From: Candidatus Dichloromethanomonas elyunquensis
GTDB taxonomy: Bacteria > Bacillota > Desulfitobacteriia > Desulfitobacteriales > Syntrophobotulaceae
Direction: 5' to 3'
NCBI GenBank assembly: GCA_001515265.1
Contig: LNDB01000007.1
Span: forward strand, 1-64,000
DNA: 64,000 bases
Shown here piece by piece: positions 18,766-29,225 of this stretch (position 1 is its first letter; every line of letters starts with the position of its first letter). The translations under genes and the position numbers were made by a program. The notes under the pieces were generated by a model. It made no database searches and was not told where the DNA came from. It was given only the letters and a program-made list of their open reading frames with translations.

Positions 18766-19896
18766 TTAGAAATACGCCATAGGAGTAGTCGGAACTCCGT
18801 CTTTACGGACTTCAAAATGGAGATGGGGACCTGTACTGTATCCTGTAGAACCGACATAACCGATCGTTTGACCGGGAACAACTGTCTGATTGGTTGTCAC
18901 GGCCCTGGAGGACATATGTCCATACAAAGTGGATATCCCATTGCCATGGTCAATAATAACCGCATTGCCATAGGCTCCGTACCACCCCGAAAAAATCACG
19001 ACCCCGGCTCCCGCAGCCACAATCCTGGCGCCATAAGGGGCACCGATATCGACCCCGGTGTGGAGTCCGTACTGTTTGGTAATCGGGTGTATCCGGTAGC
19101 CGAACGGACAGGTAATATACCAGTAGCCGGGAGTAGGCCAAACACTGACTGTTCCTTTCACTCCGGGATTGTTTTTCTGAAGTTCCCGGATTTTCGATTC
19201 CAGTTCTTTAGAATCCTTTGCTAATTTATCAATCTGAACGATGAGGTCTTCCTGGTCTTTTTTGTTCTCGGCCAGGGCAAGTTCTTTTTTTGATTTGCTG
19301 TCATTTAAATATACCCGTGCTGCTTCCGCTTGTTCCTTTAATTTTTGGGCCTCATCCGCTTTTACGATAAGTAGCTGTTTCTTATCATCCAAGTCCTTTT
19401 TCTGGGAACGGATGTCCGAGACAACGTTCTGATCATTTTCCACCAGACTGCCCATATACTCAACCCTGGAAATAAAATCAGATATATTGCTGGATTGGAA
19501 GATGACTTCCAGATAACTGACCTGACCTTCTTCATATATCGAACGCACCCGTTTCCGAAGGGTTTCTTGACGGGCTTCCAGTTCTTTTTGCTTAGCGTCC
19601 ACTTCTCCCTGAATTGCAACGGCATCCTGTTGTGATTGGGTATAAGCCTTTTCTTTGTTGTCTAGATCAATTTCTGCTGAAGCAATCTGATTGGTAAGGG
19701 TCTGAACCTGTTTTTCCATCTGTTGTTCTTTGGTTGTCAAGTTTTTTAGAGAGCTCTCCGCACTGCTCTGCTGCTGCAAGATGTCCTGCTGTTTTTGAAT
19801 CGCATCATTTAAATCGTCCGCAGATACCGGCCAGACCAAAATAGCGATGATAAATACTGTTACGAACAGAGTTTTTACTCTTGACATTCTGTCCAT
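18766..19896 (-). CDS. EnvC-like murein hydrolase / M23 peptidase with coiled coil
   Basis: A secreted or membrane-bound protein of 376 residues: a signal sequence (TLFVTVFIIAILVWPVSA), about 210 residues of heptad-rich coiled coil, and a C-terminal LytM/M23 domain. The zinc-site motifs HTGVDIG and PHLHFEVRKDG are complete, so unlike E. coli EnvC, whose LytM domain is degenerate, it can be an active endopeptidase. The chosen ATG at 19896 follows GAGGAGAAAGAG; the longer frame to 19959 overlaps ftsX without a better site. Its position directly behind ftsEX supports the known model in which FtsEX controls such a coiled-coil peptidase during division. Confidence 0.92.
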   Translation of the reverse strand: MDRMSRVKTLFVTVFIIAILVWPVSADDLNDAIQKQQDILQQQSSAESSLKNLTTKEQQMEKQVQTLTNQIASAEIDLDNKEKAYTQSQQDAVAIQGEVDAKQKELEARQETLRKRVRSIYEEGQVSYLEVIFQSSNISDFISRVEYMGSLVENDQNVVSDIRSQKKDLDDKKQLLIVKADEAQKLKEQAEAARVYLNDSKSKKELALAENKKDQEDLIVQIDKLAKDSKELESKIRELQKNNPGVKGTVSVWPTPGYWYITCPFGYRIHPITKQYGLHTGVDIGAPYGARIVAAGAGVVIFSGWYGAYGNAVIIDHGNGISTLYGHMSSRAVTTNQTVVPGQTIGYVGSTGYSTGPHLHFEVRKDGVPTTPMAYF

Positions 19897-19924
19897 CTCT
19901 TTCTCCTCTATTGAAAAAATCCGT

Positions 19925-20809
19925 TTAGAACTCAAGGAACTTTCGAATCGAAAACACACTCGCCAGAGCGCCCATGATCATCCCGCTCAAAATCATAATA
20001 AAGAGCACCAGCATAAGAAACATTTGGTCGGCAACTACAGGCATAAAAGCAAGCGTAGCAACAATGTACTGTAGCAGCCAGCTATATCCGGTTCCGACAA
20101 GAATAACTGCTAATCCGGCACCAAACAATCCAATGATTAATCCTTCCAAAAGGAAAGGCCACCTGATAACACTATTACTGGCGCCGACAAGCCGCATAAT
20201 CTGAATCTCTTTCTCCCTGAAGTTAAGGTTGGTTTTAATATTTAAAGTAATTAAAAGAAATGAAGCAAAACTAAATGCCGCTACCACCCCAATGCCAATC
20301 CAGCGCAGCCACCCGGTAAAAACAATGAGCTTCTCAAGAATTCCTTCGCCATAGCGCACTTTATCCACACCTGCGATTCCCAAAACCTGTGAGGCAATAT
20401 TTTGTACCTGTCGTGCATCAGTTGCTGTGACGGTCAATTTATTGGGAAAAGGATTTACACCTCCTAAATCTTCCAATAAGGATTTAGACCCCAAGGACTC
20501 CTGAAAATTGATAATAGCCTGATCTTTCGATGTAAACGTTACTGCGGCAACGCCATCCCTATTTTGAATATTGTTCTGAATGGCAATAATTTGATCGGCA
20601 TTCAATTTATCATTTAAGAATACAGCTATCTCCAGCTGTGATTCAAAAGTTTTCGCAATGTGTGAAGTATTCGCCAAGAATAAAAGAGAACTTCCCAATA
20701 GCGTTAAAGAAATCATCACTGTTAAAATAGATGCCACACTAAGCCATATATTTCTTTTTAAGGAGATCAGGGATTGCCCCAAAACATATTTTGCAGAATC
20801 AAAAGCCAA
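19925..20809 (-). CDS. ftsX: Cell division ABC transporter permease-like protein FtsX
   Basis: FtsX is the membrane partner of FtsE and carries conformational signals to periplasmic or wall hydrolases. Four membrane segments are visible: SVASILTVMISLTLLG near residue 25, then three in the C-terminal half (IGIGVVAAFSFASFLLITL, LLEGLIIGLFGAGLAVILVG, MFLMLVLFIMILSGMIMGAL). The motif REKEIQIMRLVGASNSVIRWPFLLEGL is a family signature. The longest frame starts with GTG at 20869 deep inside ftsE. A TTG at 20809 overlaps the ftsE stop by eleven bases, has AGAGGGGG upstream, and gives 294 residues, near the family norm; I prefer it, and it implies translational coupling. Confidence 0.93.
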   Translation of the reverse strand: MAFDSAKYVLGQSLISLKRNIWLSVASILTVMISLTLLGSSLLFLANTSHIAKTFESQLEIAVFLNDKLNADQIIAIQNNIQNRDGVAAVTFTSKDQAIINFQESLGSKSLLEDLGGVNPFPNKLTVTATDARQVQNIASQVLGIAGVDKVRYGEGILEKLIVFTGWLRWIGIGVVAAFSFASFLLITLNIKTNLNFREKEIQIMRLVGASNSVIRWPFLLEGLIIGLFGAGLAVILVGTGYSWLLQYIVATLAFMPVVADQMFLMLVLFIMILSGMIMGALASVFSIRKFLEF

Positions 20810-21485
20810 ATTTATATGCCCCCTCTGCAGTGTCTTCAGCAATTTTCCCTTCTTCCACACGTACGACACGTTTATTCATTTGCTTCACTATTTGCATGGC
20901 ATGGGTAGCCATGACCACAGTAGTTCCGAGTTTATTAATATGGTTTAGCAACTCCATGATTCCCCAGGCCGTTTCCATATCCAGATTTCCCGTAGGTTCA
21001 TCTGCTACCAAAAGGCTGGGATGATTAACAAGTGCTCTCGCTACACAAACTCTTTGCTGTTCTCCCCCTGATAATTCGGAAGGAAAAGCATTCTTCTTCC
21101 TTCCAAGCCCTACTAATTCTAACATGTTTTCTGTGCTTGCTTTACTTTCTTTTTTATTTTTACCGATGACATGCTGGGCGAAAGCAACGTTTTCAAATAC
21201 TGTCTTGGTGGGCAATAACTTAAAATCCTGAAAGATAACGCCGATATTTCTTCTGACCAGCGGAACTTGATGGGGTTTTAGCCTGATTAAATTTGCATTA
21301 TTAATATATACCTGTCCTCTGGTAGCAACTTCCTCTCGATACAGGAGTTTAATTAATGTGGATTTTCCTGCTCCGCTTTGTCCAACAAGGAATACAAATT
21401 CGCCTTTGGCGATTTCCAGGGAAATGTTGGACAAGGCCCGCGCTCCATTCGGATAAATTTTGGATACATTTCTCAGCTTAATCAT
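20799..21485 (-). CDS. ftsE: Cell division ATP-binding protein FtsE
   Basis: FtsE is the cytosolic ABC ATPase that works with FtsX. Walker A is GQSGAGKSTLIKLLYREE, the Q-loop region is NIGVIFQDFKLLPTKTVFENV, the ABC signature is LSGGEQQRVCVARALV and Walker B is LLVADEPTGNLD, all in normal order. The ATG at 21485 (MIKLRNVSKIYPNGARAL) lies behind TTGGAGG and yields the 228 residues usual for the family; the GTG seven codons upstream is less likely. It is first in the ftsE-ftsX-peptidase-ctpA unit. Confidence 0.96.
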   Translation of the reverse strand: MIKLRNVSKIYPNGARALSNISLEIAKGEFVFLVGQSGAGKSTLIKLLYREEVATRGQVYINNANLIRLKPHQVPLVRRNIGVIFQDFKLLPTKTVFENVAFAQHVIGKNKKESKASTENMLELVGLGRKKNAFPSELSGGEQQRVCVARALVNHPSLLVADEPTGNLDMETAWGIMELLNHINKLGTTVVMATHAMQIVKQMNKRVVRVEEGKIAEDTAEGAYKFGF

Positions 21486-21644
21486 TTTTCCTCCAACGGC
21501 CACGGATTGGCCTAATATCGCGATGCCATGGATGGCAAAAAACGATGAACGACCATGGATGCCTAATACGCAACAGTTTTATTTACTTCGACATTTTACT
21601 TTGATTTCCTGTTTTGAAAAGCTGAAAAAATTAATCATTTCGGA

Positions 21645-21675
21645 ACAAGAAAGAAAGAGCCTGAAAGACAGACTC
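21645..21675 (-). terminator. Intrinsic terminator of the transketolase operon
   Basis: Minus-strand stem AGAGTCTG / CAGGCTCT (one G-T pair) with a TCTTT loop is followed by TTTCTTTCTT. It is 55 bases past the transketolase C-subunit stop. The rest of the 244-base gap up to ftsE holds two direct copies of CCATGGATG (near 21526 and 21553) and no clear gene. Confidence 0.75.
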
Positions 21676-21729
21676 TATTAACGTTACGCACACTTTTTTC
21701 ATTACAATTTGAAAAAGCCAAGAAACTTC

Positions 21730-22690
<961 letters not shown>

Positions 22691-22698
<8 letters not shown>

Positions 22699-23512
22699 GG
22701 TCCATACCGCCTTTCAGTTCTTTCAGGGCAATCTCCGCCTGTTCAGGACTGGGGGTATTACCATGCCAGCCAGCTTGATTTTCCATAAAAGAAACCCCTT
22801 TGCCTTTAATGGTTTTGGCGATAATCATTGTCGGCTTCCCTTTACAGTTCTTTGTAAGTTCAAAGGCATCCATTAATTGCTTTAGATCGTGACCGTTTAC
22901 TTCTATCACATTCCAGCCAAAAGCTCTCCATTTGTCAGCAATCGGAGAAGAATTCATTACATCTTCATTCCTGCCATCGATTTGAAGTCCATTATAGTCC
23001 AGAACTGCAACCAAATTATCCAGTTGGTAATGAGCCGCAGCCATCGCGGCTTCCCAAACGAGTCCCTCTGCAATCTCCCCGTCTCCCAGCAAGGTGTAAA
23101 CCCGATACTCTTTATGATCCATTTTACCTGCTAAGGCCATCCCTGCAGCTGCAGATATCCCTTGTCCCAAGGAACCTGTGGACATGTCGACTCCCGGAAC
23201 TTTTTTCATATCCGGGTGTCCCTGAAGAAAATGTCCGGTCTTTCTTAATTGAATCAGTTCTTCCCGCGGAAAAAAGCCTCTTTCTGCTAAAGCAGCGTAG
23301 AGCACCGGTGCGGCATGCCCCTTACTAAGCACGAAACGGTCCCGGTCAGGCCAGTGCGGATTCTTCGGGTCAATTCGCATTTGCTGAAAATAGAGCACCG
23401 CTAAAATATCCGCAGCTGAAAGACTGCCCCCGGGATGCCCCGACTTTGCGGCCGTCAGCATCTCTATGATATCCACACGGATCTTGCGAGCCATTTCTTC
23501 GATGATGGTCAT
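22691..23512 (-). CDS. Transketolase, N-terminal subunit
   Basis: The N-terminal, thiamine diphosphate-binding half of transketolase. Landmarks: TAKSGHPGGSLSAADILAVLY, SKGHAAPVLYAALAERG, the cofactor motif GDGEIAEGLVWEAAMAAAHYQLDNLVAVLDYN and GWNVIEVNGHD. An ATG at 23554 overlaps the prfB stop as ATGA, whereas the ATG at 23512 (MTIIEEMARK) has AAGGGG at a better distance; I chose the latter (273 residues) but the former is possible. Operon: prfB, then the two transketolase genes. Split transketolases are common in Firmicutes and archaea. Confidence 0.94.
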
Positions 23513-23550
23513 CTTTTTACCCCTTCCAAAAAGTGATCTATTAATAATTT

Positions 23551-24661
23551 TCATTGATCGGTCTGACCGGCGGTATGCTGCAAATAAGCCGTTATGAACG
23601 GGTCAATCTCGCCGTCCATGACAGCATTCACATTCCCCGCCTCCACATTGGTCCTATGATCTTTAACCATGCTGTAGGGATGGAAAACGTAGGATCTGAT
23701 TTGGCTTCCCCAAGCGATGTCATTTAATTCGCCGCGAATTTCCAGTAATTCATCCTCCTGCTGCTTCCTCTTTAACTCGAGGAGCTTGGCCTGGAGAATA
23801 CGTATGCAGTAGGCCCGGTTTTGAATCTGCGACCTCTCACTCTGACACTGAACTACGATACCTGTGGGGATATGTGTAATCCTTACCGCAGAATCTGTTT
23901 TGTTGACGTGTTGGCCTCCTGCGCCGCCTGATCTGTAAGTATCAACCTTGAGTTCTTCGGGGTCAATCGAGATATCCATCTCTTCGTTGACTTCCGGTAT
24001 GACATCAACTGAAGCAAAGGATGTATGTCTTCGGCCTGATGCGTCAAAAGGAGATATCCTGACTAACCGGTGAACTCCTTTTTCGCATTTCGCATACCCG
24101 TAAGCATTCTCGCCGGCCATCGAGAAAGTTACGCTTTTTATCCCTGCTTCTTCTCCAGGGAGCAAGTCCAGTGTTTCAAGCTTATATCTCCGGCGTTCCC
24201 CCCAACGGACATACATCCGATAGAGCATTTGCACCCAGTCTTGCGATTCCGTTCCCCCCGCGCCTGAATGCAACGTAATAATCGCATTATTGCGGTCATA
24301 AGGACCGCTTAATAAGATTTCCAACTCCAGTTGGGAAAAACGATTTTTAAGTTTTTTTACAGCTTTTTCAATTTCTTCTTCAAGCGAAGTATCATCTTCT
24401 TCCACGGCCAATTCCCATAGGGCAGCCGTATCTTCCGCTTCCAGCTTCAGTTCCTCATAGAGATTGACTTTATCCTTTTGGCGGGTCAGCTCCTGCATTA
24501 CTTTCTGGGCTGAACCCGGATCATCCCAGAAATCAGCTTGATTCATCTTCCCTTCCAGTTCACTTATCTTATACTCTCTTCCTGGGACGTCAAAGGGAAA
24601 CCCTCAAATCTGCCAAACGCCTTGTTAAATTTTCGATATCTTTTTTCCAATCGGCCAGCAT
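23551..24661 (-). CDS. prfB: Peptide chain release factor 2 with programmed +1 frameshift
   Basis: RF2 releases peptides at UGA and UAA. Translation starts at the ATG at 24661 behind AGGGGTG and reads 23 codons ([23 protein letters not shown]) to a CTT followed by in-frame TGA (24590-24592), with the Shine-Dalgarno-like AGGG just upstream. Skipping one base (24592) continues as [22 protein letters not shown] and the rest of the protein, to 369 residues. This CTT-TGA-C site is the classical RF2 autoregulatory frameshift. The GGQ catalytic motif ([18 protein letters not shown]) is intact. It is not a broken gene. It lies between secA and the transketolase genes, as in many Firmicutes for secA-prfB. 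Confidence 0.97.
24580..24610 (-). promoter_or_regulatory. prfB programmed frameshift site (AGGG...CTT TGA C)
   Basis: The stop TGA is at 24590-24592, the slippery CTT at 24593-24595 and the stimulatory AGGG at 24601-24604. When RF2 is scarce, slow termination at UGA favours a +1 shift, raising RF2 output. Confidence 0.95.
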
Positions 24662-24758
24662 CTTATCACCCCTAAAATTTTCATATCCCGCTTATATAAT
24701 TCGGGCAAACATGTAAAGTATAAACGAACCCTTCTCGTTTCACAATCATTCCGCCAGG

Positions 24759-27266
24759 TTATCCGTTGATCCCACAGCACTTCTTGTGCTTTTTCCCGCT
24801 GCCGCAAGGACAAGGGTCGTTTCGCCCCACCTGTTCCCCGATGCGATGAGGTTTTTTGACTTGTTTCTCTTCTTCGTAGCGGTTCTCAGAGACATTCTGG
24901 GGTTCCTCAGGCACTTGTGCGGTTATCCTTGGTGTAACCCTCATAATATAGGTCGATACATCTTCCTGAATGGCCTCAATCATGCCTTGGAACATCTCAA
25001 AAGCTTCATTGCGGTATTCGATTAAAGGATCTCTTTGTCCATAGGCCCGCAAACCGATCCCTTCCCTAAGACTGTCCATTGCATCCAGGTGATCTTTCCA
25101 GCGGGTATCAACGACTTGCAATACAACCGCTCTTTCAATTTCACGCATGAGTTCTGAACCGAATTCTGCCTCTCGTCTCTCATACAATTCTCTCGCCTGA
25201 TCCTGCAAAAGCTCTTCAACTTCATCCTTGGACATGCTGCCGATCTGTTCTGTGGTAAAATGGCAGTCAGGAATAATCGCATTTTCGACATATTCCAGAA
25301 AACTTACCAGATCCCAGTCTTCGGGATAGGGACTATTGCCGCTGTAACGGGCAAGGGTATCCGCAATGACTTTGTCCGTCATCTCCAGAACCTGGTCCTT
25401 CAAATTCTCCCCGGTAAGAACAGCACGTCTTTGAGAATAAATAATCTCACGCTGCTTGTTCATAACGTCATCATAGTTTAACACATGTTTACGGATATCA
25501 AAGTTCCTGTTTTCCACGCGTTTTTGAGCCGTCTCAATACTTTTGCTTACGATTTTAGATTCGACAGGAATGCTGTCATCCATTCCCAACCTGTCCATAA
25601 GGCCTGCAATGTTGTCCCCGCCGAATAATCTCATGAGGTCATCATCCAGAGAAATATAGAACTGGGACGAACCGGTGTCTCCCTGACGCCCTGAGCGTCC
25701 TCGCAGCTGGTTATCAATCCTGCGCGATTCATGTCTTTCCGTTCCGATAATATGCAATCCGCCGAGTTCTTTTACCCTTTCGCCAAGAACAATATCCGTT
25801 CCTCTGCCGGCCATATTGGTTGCAATGGTCACCATTCCCGGTTGCCCGGCTTTAGACACGATTTGTGCTTCTAATTCGTGATATTTGGCATTAAGAACCT
25901 GATGGGGCACACCTTTTCTTTTCAGCATTTCACTCAATTTCTCGGATTTTTCAATAGAAATGGTACCGACCAGGACCGGCTGCCCTTTTGTATTTTTAGA
26001 TGCAATATCTTCCACCACCGCCTTAAATTTACCGTCTTCCGTCCTGTAAATAATATCGGAAAGATCGTTTCTGATCATCGGCAAATTGGTAGGAACCTCA
26101 ACCACATCCAAACCATAAATATTGATAAATTCCTGTTCTTCCGTCCGGGCAGTACCCGTCATGCCAGCGAGCTTTTTGTACATACGGAAGAAATTCTGGA
26201 AAGTGACTGTTGCTAAAGTTTGAGATTCTCTTTCGATTTTAACATTTTCTTTGGCTTCAATAGCCTGATGCAGTCCTTCACTGTATCTTCGCCCAAACAT
26301 AAGACGGCCGGTAAACTCATCAACAATGATTACCTGTCCGTCTTTTACTACGTAGTCCCGGTCTATTTTAAAAAGGGTATGCGCCTTTAACGCCTGATTG
26401 ACGTGATGCGCAACCTCATTATGCAGATCATCATAAAGGTTGTCCACACCGAGCATGGTCTCGACCCGGGCAACCCCTTTTTCCGTTAAGGTTACTACCC
26501 TGTCCTTCTCATTCACATGATAATCTTCCTCTTGTTTTAAACGGGGAATTACCTTCGCGACCCTATAATAGAGTTCTGTCGGTTTATCCGCTTCGCCGGA
26601 GATAATCAAAGGAGTTCTGGCCTCATCAATTAAGATGGAGTCCACTTCGTCCACAATTGCATAATGAAGATCCCTTTGAACTACTGACAGCGGATGAACT
26701 GCCATATTATCTCTCAAATAGTCAAATCCGAATTCGTTATTGGTACCGTAAGTAATATCTGCGAGATAGCTCTCCCTGCGCTGCTCATGTGTAAGTCCAT
26801 GAACAATCAATCCAACAGACAATCCGAGGAAATTATAAATTTGTCCCATCCACTGGGCATCACGTGTTGCCAGGTAATCATTGACCGTAACAACATGTAC
26901 GCCATTTCCGCTTAAGGCATTTAGATATGTTGGAAGTGTAGCGACAAGGGTTTTTCCTTCCCCTGTCTTCATTTCGGCGATCCGCCCGTCGTGAAGAACC
27001 ATCCCGCCAATTAACTGCACATCATAATGTCTTTGGCCGAGTACCCTTTTAGCAGCTTCTCTTACTACGGCAAAAGCTTCCGGCAGCAAATCGTCCAGAG
27101 TCTCCTCCTGCTCGAGCCTCTCACGGAATTCAACAGTTTTTGCCCCTAATTCTTCATCCGATAATTTTTGCATCTCAGGTTCGAATTGGTTTATTCTTTC
27201 TACTTTTTTAAAGTACTTTTTTACATCTCTGGTATTTTCATCAAAAAGATTTTTCAGAAAACTCAT
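24759..27266 (-). CDS. secA: Preprotein translocase ATPase SecA
   Basis: SecA is the motor that pushes preproteins through SecYEG. The 835-residue product shows nucleotide-binding fold 1 ([24 protein letters not shown]), the DEVDS box ([23 protein letters not shown]), the helicase motif GRGTDIVLG with [21 protein letters not shown], and a C-terminal zinc motif [18 protein letters not shown]. The open frame runs to 27311, but the ATG at 27266 ([18 protein letters not shown]) matches the family N-terminus and has GAAAGGTGG upstream. It follows hpf, with two hairpins between them. Confidence 0.97.
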   Translation of the reverse strand: MSFLKNLFDENTRDVKKYFKKVERINQFEPEMQKLSDEELGAKTVEFRERLEQEETLDDLLPEAFAVVREAAKRVLGQRHYDVQLIGGMVLHDGRIAEMKTGEGKTLVATLPTYLNALSGNGVHVVTVNDYLATRDAQWMGQIYNFLGLSVGLIVHGLTHEQRRESYLADITYGTNNEFGFDYLRDNMAVHPLSVVQRDLHYAIVDEVDSILIDEARTPLIISGEADKPTELYYRVAKVIPRLKQEEDYHVNEKDRVVTLTEKGVARVETMLGVDNLYDDLHNEVAHHVNQALKAHTLFKIDRDYVVKDGQVIIVDEFTGRLMFGRRYSEGLHQAIEAKENVKIERESQTLATVTFQNFFRMYKKLAGMTGTARTEEQEFINIYGLDVVEVPTNLPMIRNDLSDIIYRTEDGKFKAVVEDIASKNTKGQPVLVGTISIEKSEKLSEMLKRKGVPHQVLNAKYHELEAQIVSKAGQPGMVTIATNMAGRGTDIVLGERVKELGGLHIIGTERHESRRIDNQLRGRSGRQGDTGSSQFYISLDDDLMRLFGGDNIAGLMDRLGMDDSIPVESKIVSKSIETAQKRVENRNFDIRKHVLNYDDVMNKQREIIYSQRRAVLTGENLKDQVLEMTDKVIADTLARYSGNSPYPEDWDLVSFLEYVENAIIPDCHFTTEQIGSMSKDEVEELLQDQARELYERREAEFGSELMREIERAVVLQVVDTRWKDHLDAMDSLREGIGLRAYGQRDPLIEYRNEAFEMFQGMIEAIQEDVSTYIMRVTPRITAQVPEEPQNVSENRYEEEKQVKKPHRIGEQVGRNDPCPCGSGKKHKKCCGING

Positions 27267-27400
27267 GGGGGTCCACCTTTCACCTAACATTATCGGGGTT
27301 ACTTTATCCACCTCTATAATATCTCCAAATTCTTAATGCAACATTAATAACCCTGACTATTTATTCTAACACTCTGAGACAAATGGTTCAAATATAAGAA

Positions 27401-27440
27401 CAAAAGACGGTGACTGACAGATGCCAGAAGCCGTCTTTTG
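27401..27440 (-). terminator. Intrinsic terminator of hpf
   Basis: CAAAAGACGG and CCGTCTTTTG form a ten-base-pair stem with a 20-nt loop, about 100 bases past the hpf stop on the minus strand, and the A/T outer part supplies U residues for release. It separates hpf from secA. Confidence 0.7.
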
Positions 27441-27474
27441 CCGTAAAATATAGTTGATGAGCAATATTTTACGG
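27441..27474. repeat. Second hairpin between hpf and secA
   Basis: CCGTAAAATAT and ATATTTTACGG are perfect eleven-base arms around a 12-nt loop, directly abutting the terminator on its hpf side. It may act with it as a tandem terminator; the stem is A/T rich. Confidence 0.6.
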
Positions 27475-27537
27475 ACAGGTTATACACCAACCGGGAGTGC
27501 TCCAAGAATTTTCGGAGGCAGCGCATGGAGGCGGAGG

Positions 27538-28068
27538 CTAAAATTCCGGTTCTAAAAGACCGTATCCGCCATATTTCCTTCGATATACCACACTCATCAG
27601 TTCCGTATCCGAATTCATAAAGACATAGAAACTATGCCCGATAAGGTTCATCTGCATTAAAGCTTCCTCAACCGACATGAGTTTAGCCGGAAAGCGTTTC
27701 GTTTTGACAATACTGTCCATATCGTCAATCTCTTCATCAGATTCCAGGATATAACTGGGTTCGTCTTTAAGTGCTTTAACTCTTTTCTTACCAATTTTCC
27801 TGCGATATTTTTCAATTTGTCTCTCGAGTTTTTCAACTACCAGGTCGATGGAGGAATACATGTCATCCGTCTCTTCCTCTCCTCTAAGCAGAAAACCATT
27901 CAGCGGGGCAGTCACCTCAACTCTCTGACGTTCTTTTTCAACGGTCAGCATCACTTGAACATCCATAAAATCTTCTGAATACTTTTCAAGCTTACCCACT
28001 CTTTTTTCAACGTAGTCTTTGAGGGCATCCGTAACTTTAATCTGTTTGCCGCGAACGTTAATATTCAT
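27538..28068 (-). CDS. hpf: Long-form ribosome hibernation promoting factor
   Basis: HPF binds the small subunit and, in the long form, drives 100S ribosome dimers in stationary phase. The N-terminal ribosome-binding domain is MNINVRGKQIKVTDALKDYV onward (about 100 residues); a linker with acidic residues leads to the C-terminal dimerisation domain (IVKTKRFPAKLMSVEEALMQMNLIGHSFYVFMNSDT). At 176 residues it matches Gram-positive long HPF (Bacillus YvyD). A sigma-H-type promoter lies just upstream (28104-28130), consistent with stationary-phase expression. Confidence 0.96.
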   Translation of the reverse strand: MNINVRGKQIKVTDALKDYVEKRVGKLEKYSEDFMDVQVMLTVEKERQRVEVTAPLNGFLLRGEEETDDMYSSIDLVVEKLERQIEKYRRKIGKKRVKALKDEPSYILESDEEIDDMDSIVKTKRFPAKLMSVEEALMQMNLIGHSFYVFMNSDTELMSVVYRRKYGGYGLLEPEF

Positions 28069-28103
28069 TGTCTCAACCCCTTTCGCCTGATATTATATTT
28101 AGT

Positions 28104-28130
28104 ATTCACCCTAAAGACGAAAATTCCTTC
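28104..28130 (-). promoter_or_regulatory. Sigma-H-type promoter upstream of hpf
   Basis: On the minus strand GAAGGAATT (fits RnAGGAwWW) is followed by an 11-base spacer and GGTGAAT (fits RnnGAAT), the Bacillus sigma-H consensus. The -10 element lies 36 bases before the hpf ATG. The Bacillus homologue yvyD is known to be under sigma-H (and sigma-B). A match to a degenerate consensus, so not proven. Confidence 0.55.
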
Positions 28131-28502
28131 CACATTTTATCTAACGGTACGGTATATTATTGCCAAAATTTACGAAAACATCCTGGCAAAGATGGCAAGC
28201 CTTCCGGCAACTGCCGCTTTACCGTTGTCCTGATGAATAATTACCCCTCTATTTTTTAATTCTGAGAGAAATAGGAAATTTTGTTGTTTCAAATTTTCCC
28301 TAAGTTATGCACAATACCCTGTGGATATTGTTGATAACTTTCATTTCTTAGGTTAATTTTCACTCTTTTCATGTGGATAAATTTGTGGGCAGAAACTGTT
28401 GTTGTATTTTTCCCGAATTGCATTGGTTCCATGGTCCTACTACCTTTCGCGGATTTCATCTTCCTTTTGACAAATATCCTGCTGCTTTTGTTATATTTGC
28501 TA
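28131..28502. other. Noncoding stretch between comF and hpf with three DnaA-box-like sites
   Basis: No convincing gene lies in this gap; minus-strand ORFs here (for example 28289-28537, overlapping the comF end) have no recognisable homology. It contains TTATGCACA at 28305-28313, the reverse complement of ATATCCACA at 28320-28328, and a perfect reverse-orientation TTATCCACA at 28372-28380. The first two face each other as part of an imperfect palindrome. Confidence 0.5.
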
Positions 28503-29225
28503 TTACTCTTCTTTCCCTGCACCCAAACAAACCCCATAAACTTCTTTTACACCATTTGTCTTAAGAATCTGTGCGCATTCTTCAAGAGTCGCCCCTGTAG
28601 TTGTGACGTCATCCGCCAACCAGATGATTTCGTCTTTCATTACTTTTTCTTTGATCTCGAACGCGCCGTGAAGATTCTCAATTCGCTCTTTTCTTCCCAG
28701 TGATGTTTGAGGTAAGGTATTTTTTGTTCGCAGTATGTAATTCTTTATTGGGATTCCCAAGTGATTACTGAGGATGGAAGCTATTATTTCTGCCTGATTA
28801 AAGCCTCTTTCTGCCAGCTTGTGCGGGTGTATCGGAACCGGTACCACCGCATCGGGCGGCGGAAGATTCTTCATTGCCAGCTCCGTAAGGCAGTCTGATA
28901 TGCCTAAAAGTAAATAGGGCTGTGACTTGAATTTAACATTACAGATCAATTCTCTCCAGGCATTCTCATAATACCCTAAGGTGACTACCTTCATTAATCC
29001 CTTTGGTCCGATTCCCGATAAGCAATCTTTGCACTGCGTGCCTTGATTGGCTATGAGCTTGCCGCACGAAATACACCTTCTCATCTGAGGTTGAAAATAT
29101 ATCTCTTGACATTCAGGACAGATAGTTTCTATGGATTTTCTTGAACAAAGCAAGCATATCTTTTCTTTTTCATACCAGATTTGAGACACCAGGCTCTTCC
29201 ATTTGGAGAATGTTTCACTCGTCAT
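28503..29225 (-). CDS. comF: ComF family protein (phosphoribosyltransferase fold)
   Basis: ComF proteins are needed for DNA uptake in competent bacteria (Bacillus ComFC, Haemophilus ComF). The N-terminal 70 residues hold a four-Cys-type zinc finger array (CLLC, CPEC, CISC, CKDC), and the C-terminal part is a phosphoribosyltransferase-like domain with the PRPP loop IIWLADDVTTTGATLEECA. The 240-residue length is normal. It overlaps the end of comFA by four bases (ATGA), so the two are translated together. Confidence 0.93.
   Translation of the reverse strand: MTSETFSKWKSLVSQIWYEKEKICLLCSRKSIETICPECQEIYFQPQMRRCISCGKLIANQGTQCKDCLSGIGPKGLMKVVTLGYYENAWRELICNVKFKSQPYLLLGISDCLTELAMKNLPPPDAVVPVPIHPHKLAERGFNQAEIIASILSNHLGIPIKNYILRTKNTLPQTSLGRKERIENLHGAFEIKEKVMKDEIIWLADDVTTTGATLEECAQILKTNGVKEVYGVCLGAGKEE

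Noticed and set aside
21520-21565. Two CCATGGATG copies as a small repeat array
   Set aside because: Only two copies, nine bases each, too little to call a CRISPR or iteron.
24551-24600. prfB seemed to be truncated by an in-frame TGA
   Set aside because: The CTT-TGA-C context with upstream AGGG and perfect +1 continuation is the classical RF2 frameshift, so the gene is intact.
28289-28537. 82-codon minus-strand ORF between comF and hpf
   Set aside because: Overlaps comF's end, no ribosome binding site I trust, no recognisable sequence; the DnaA-box-like sites lie inside it.
28826-28850. ACCGGTACCACCGC resembling a T-box antiterminator motif
   Set aside because: It lies inside the comF coding frame, on the wrong side of a gene start and without leader stems.
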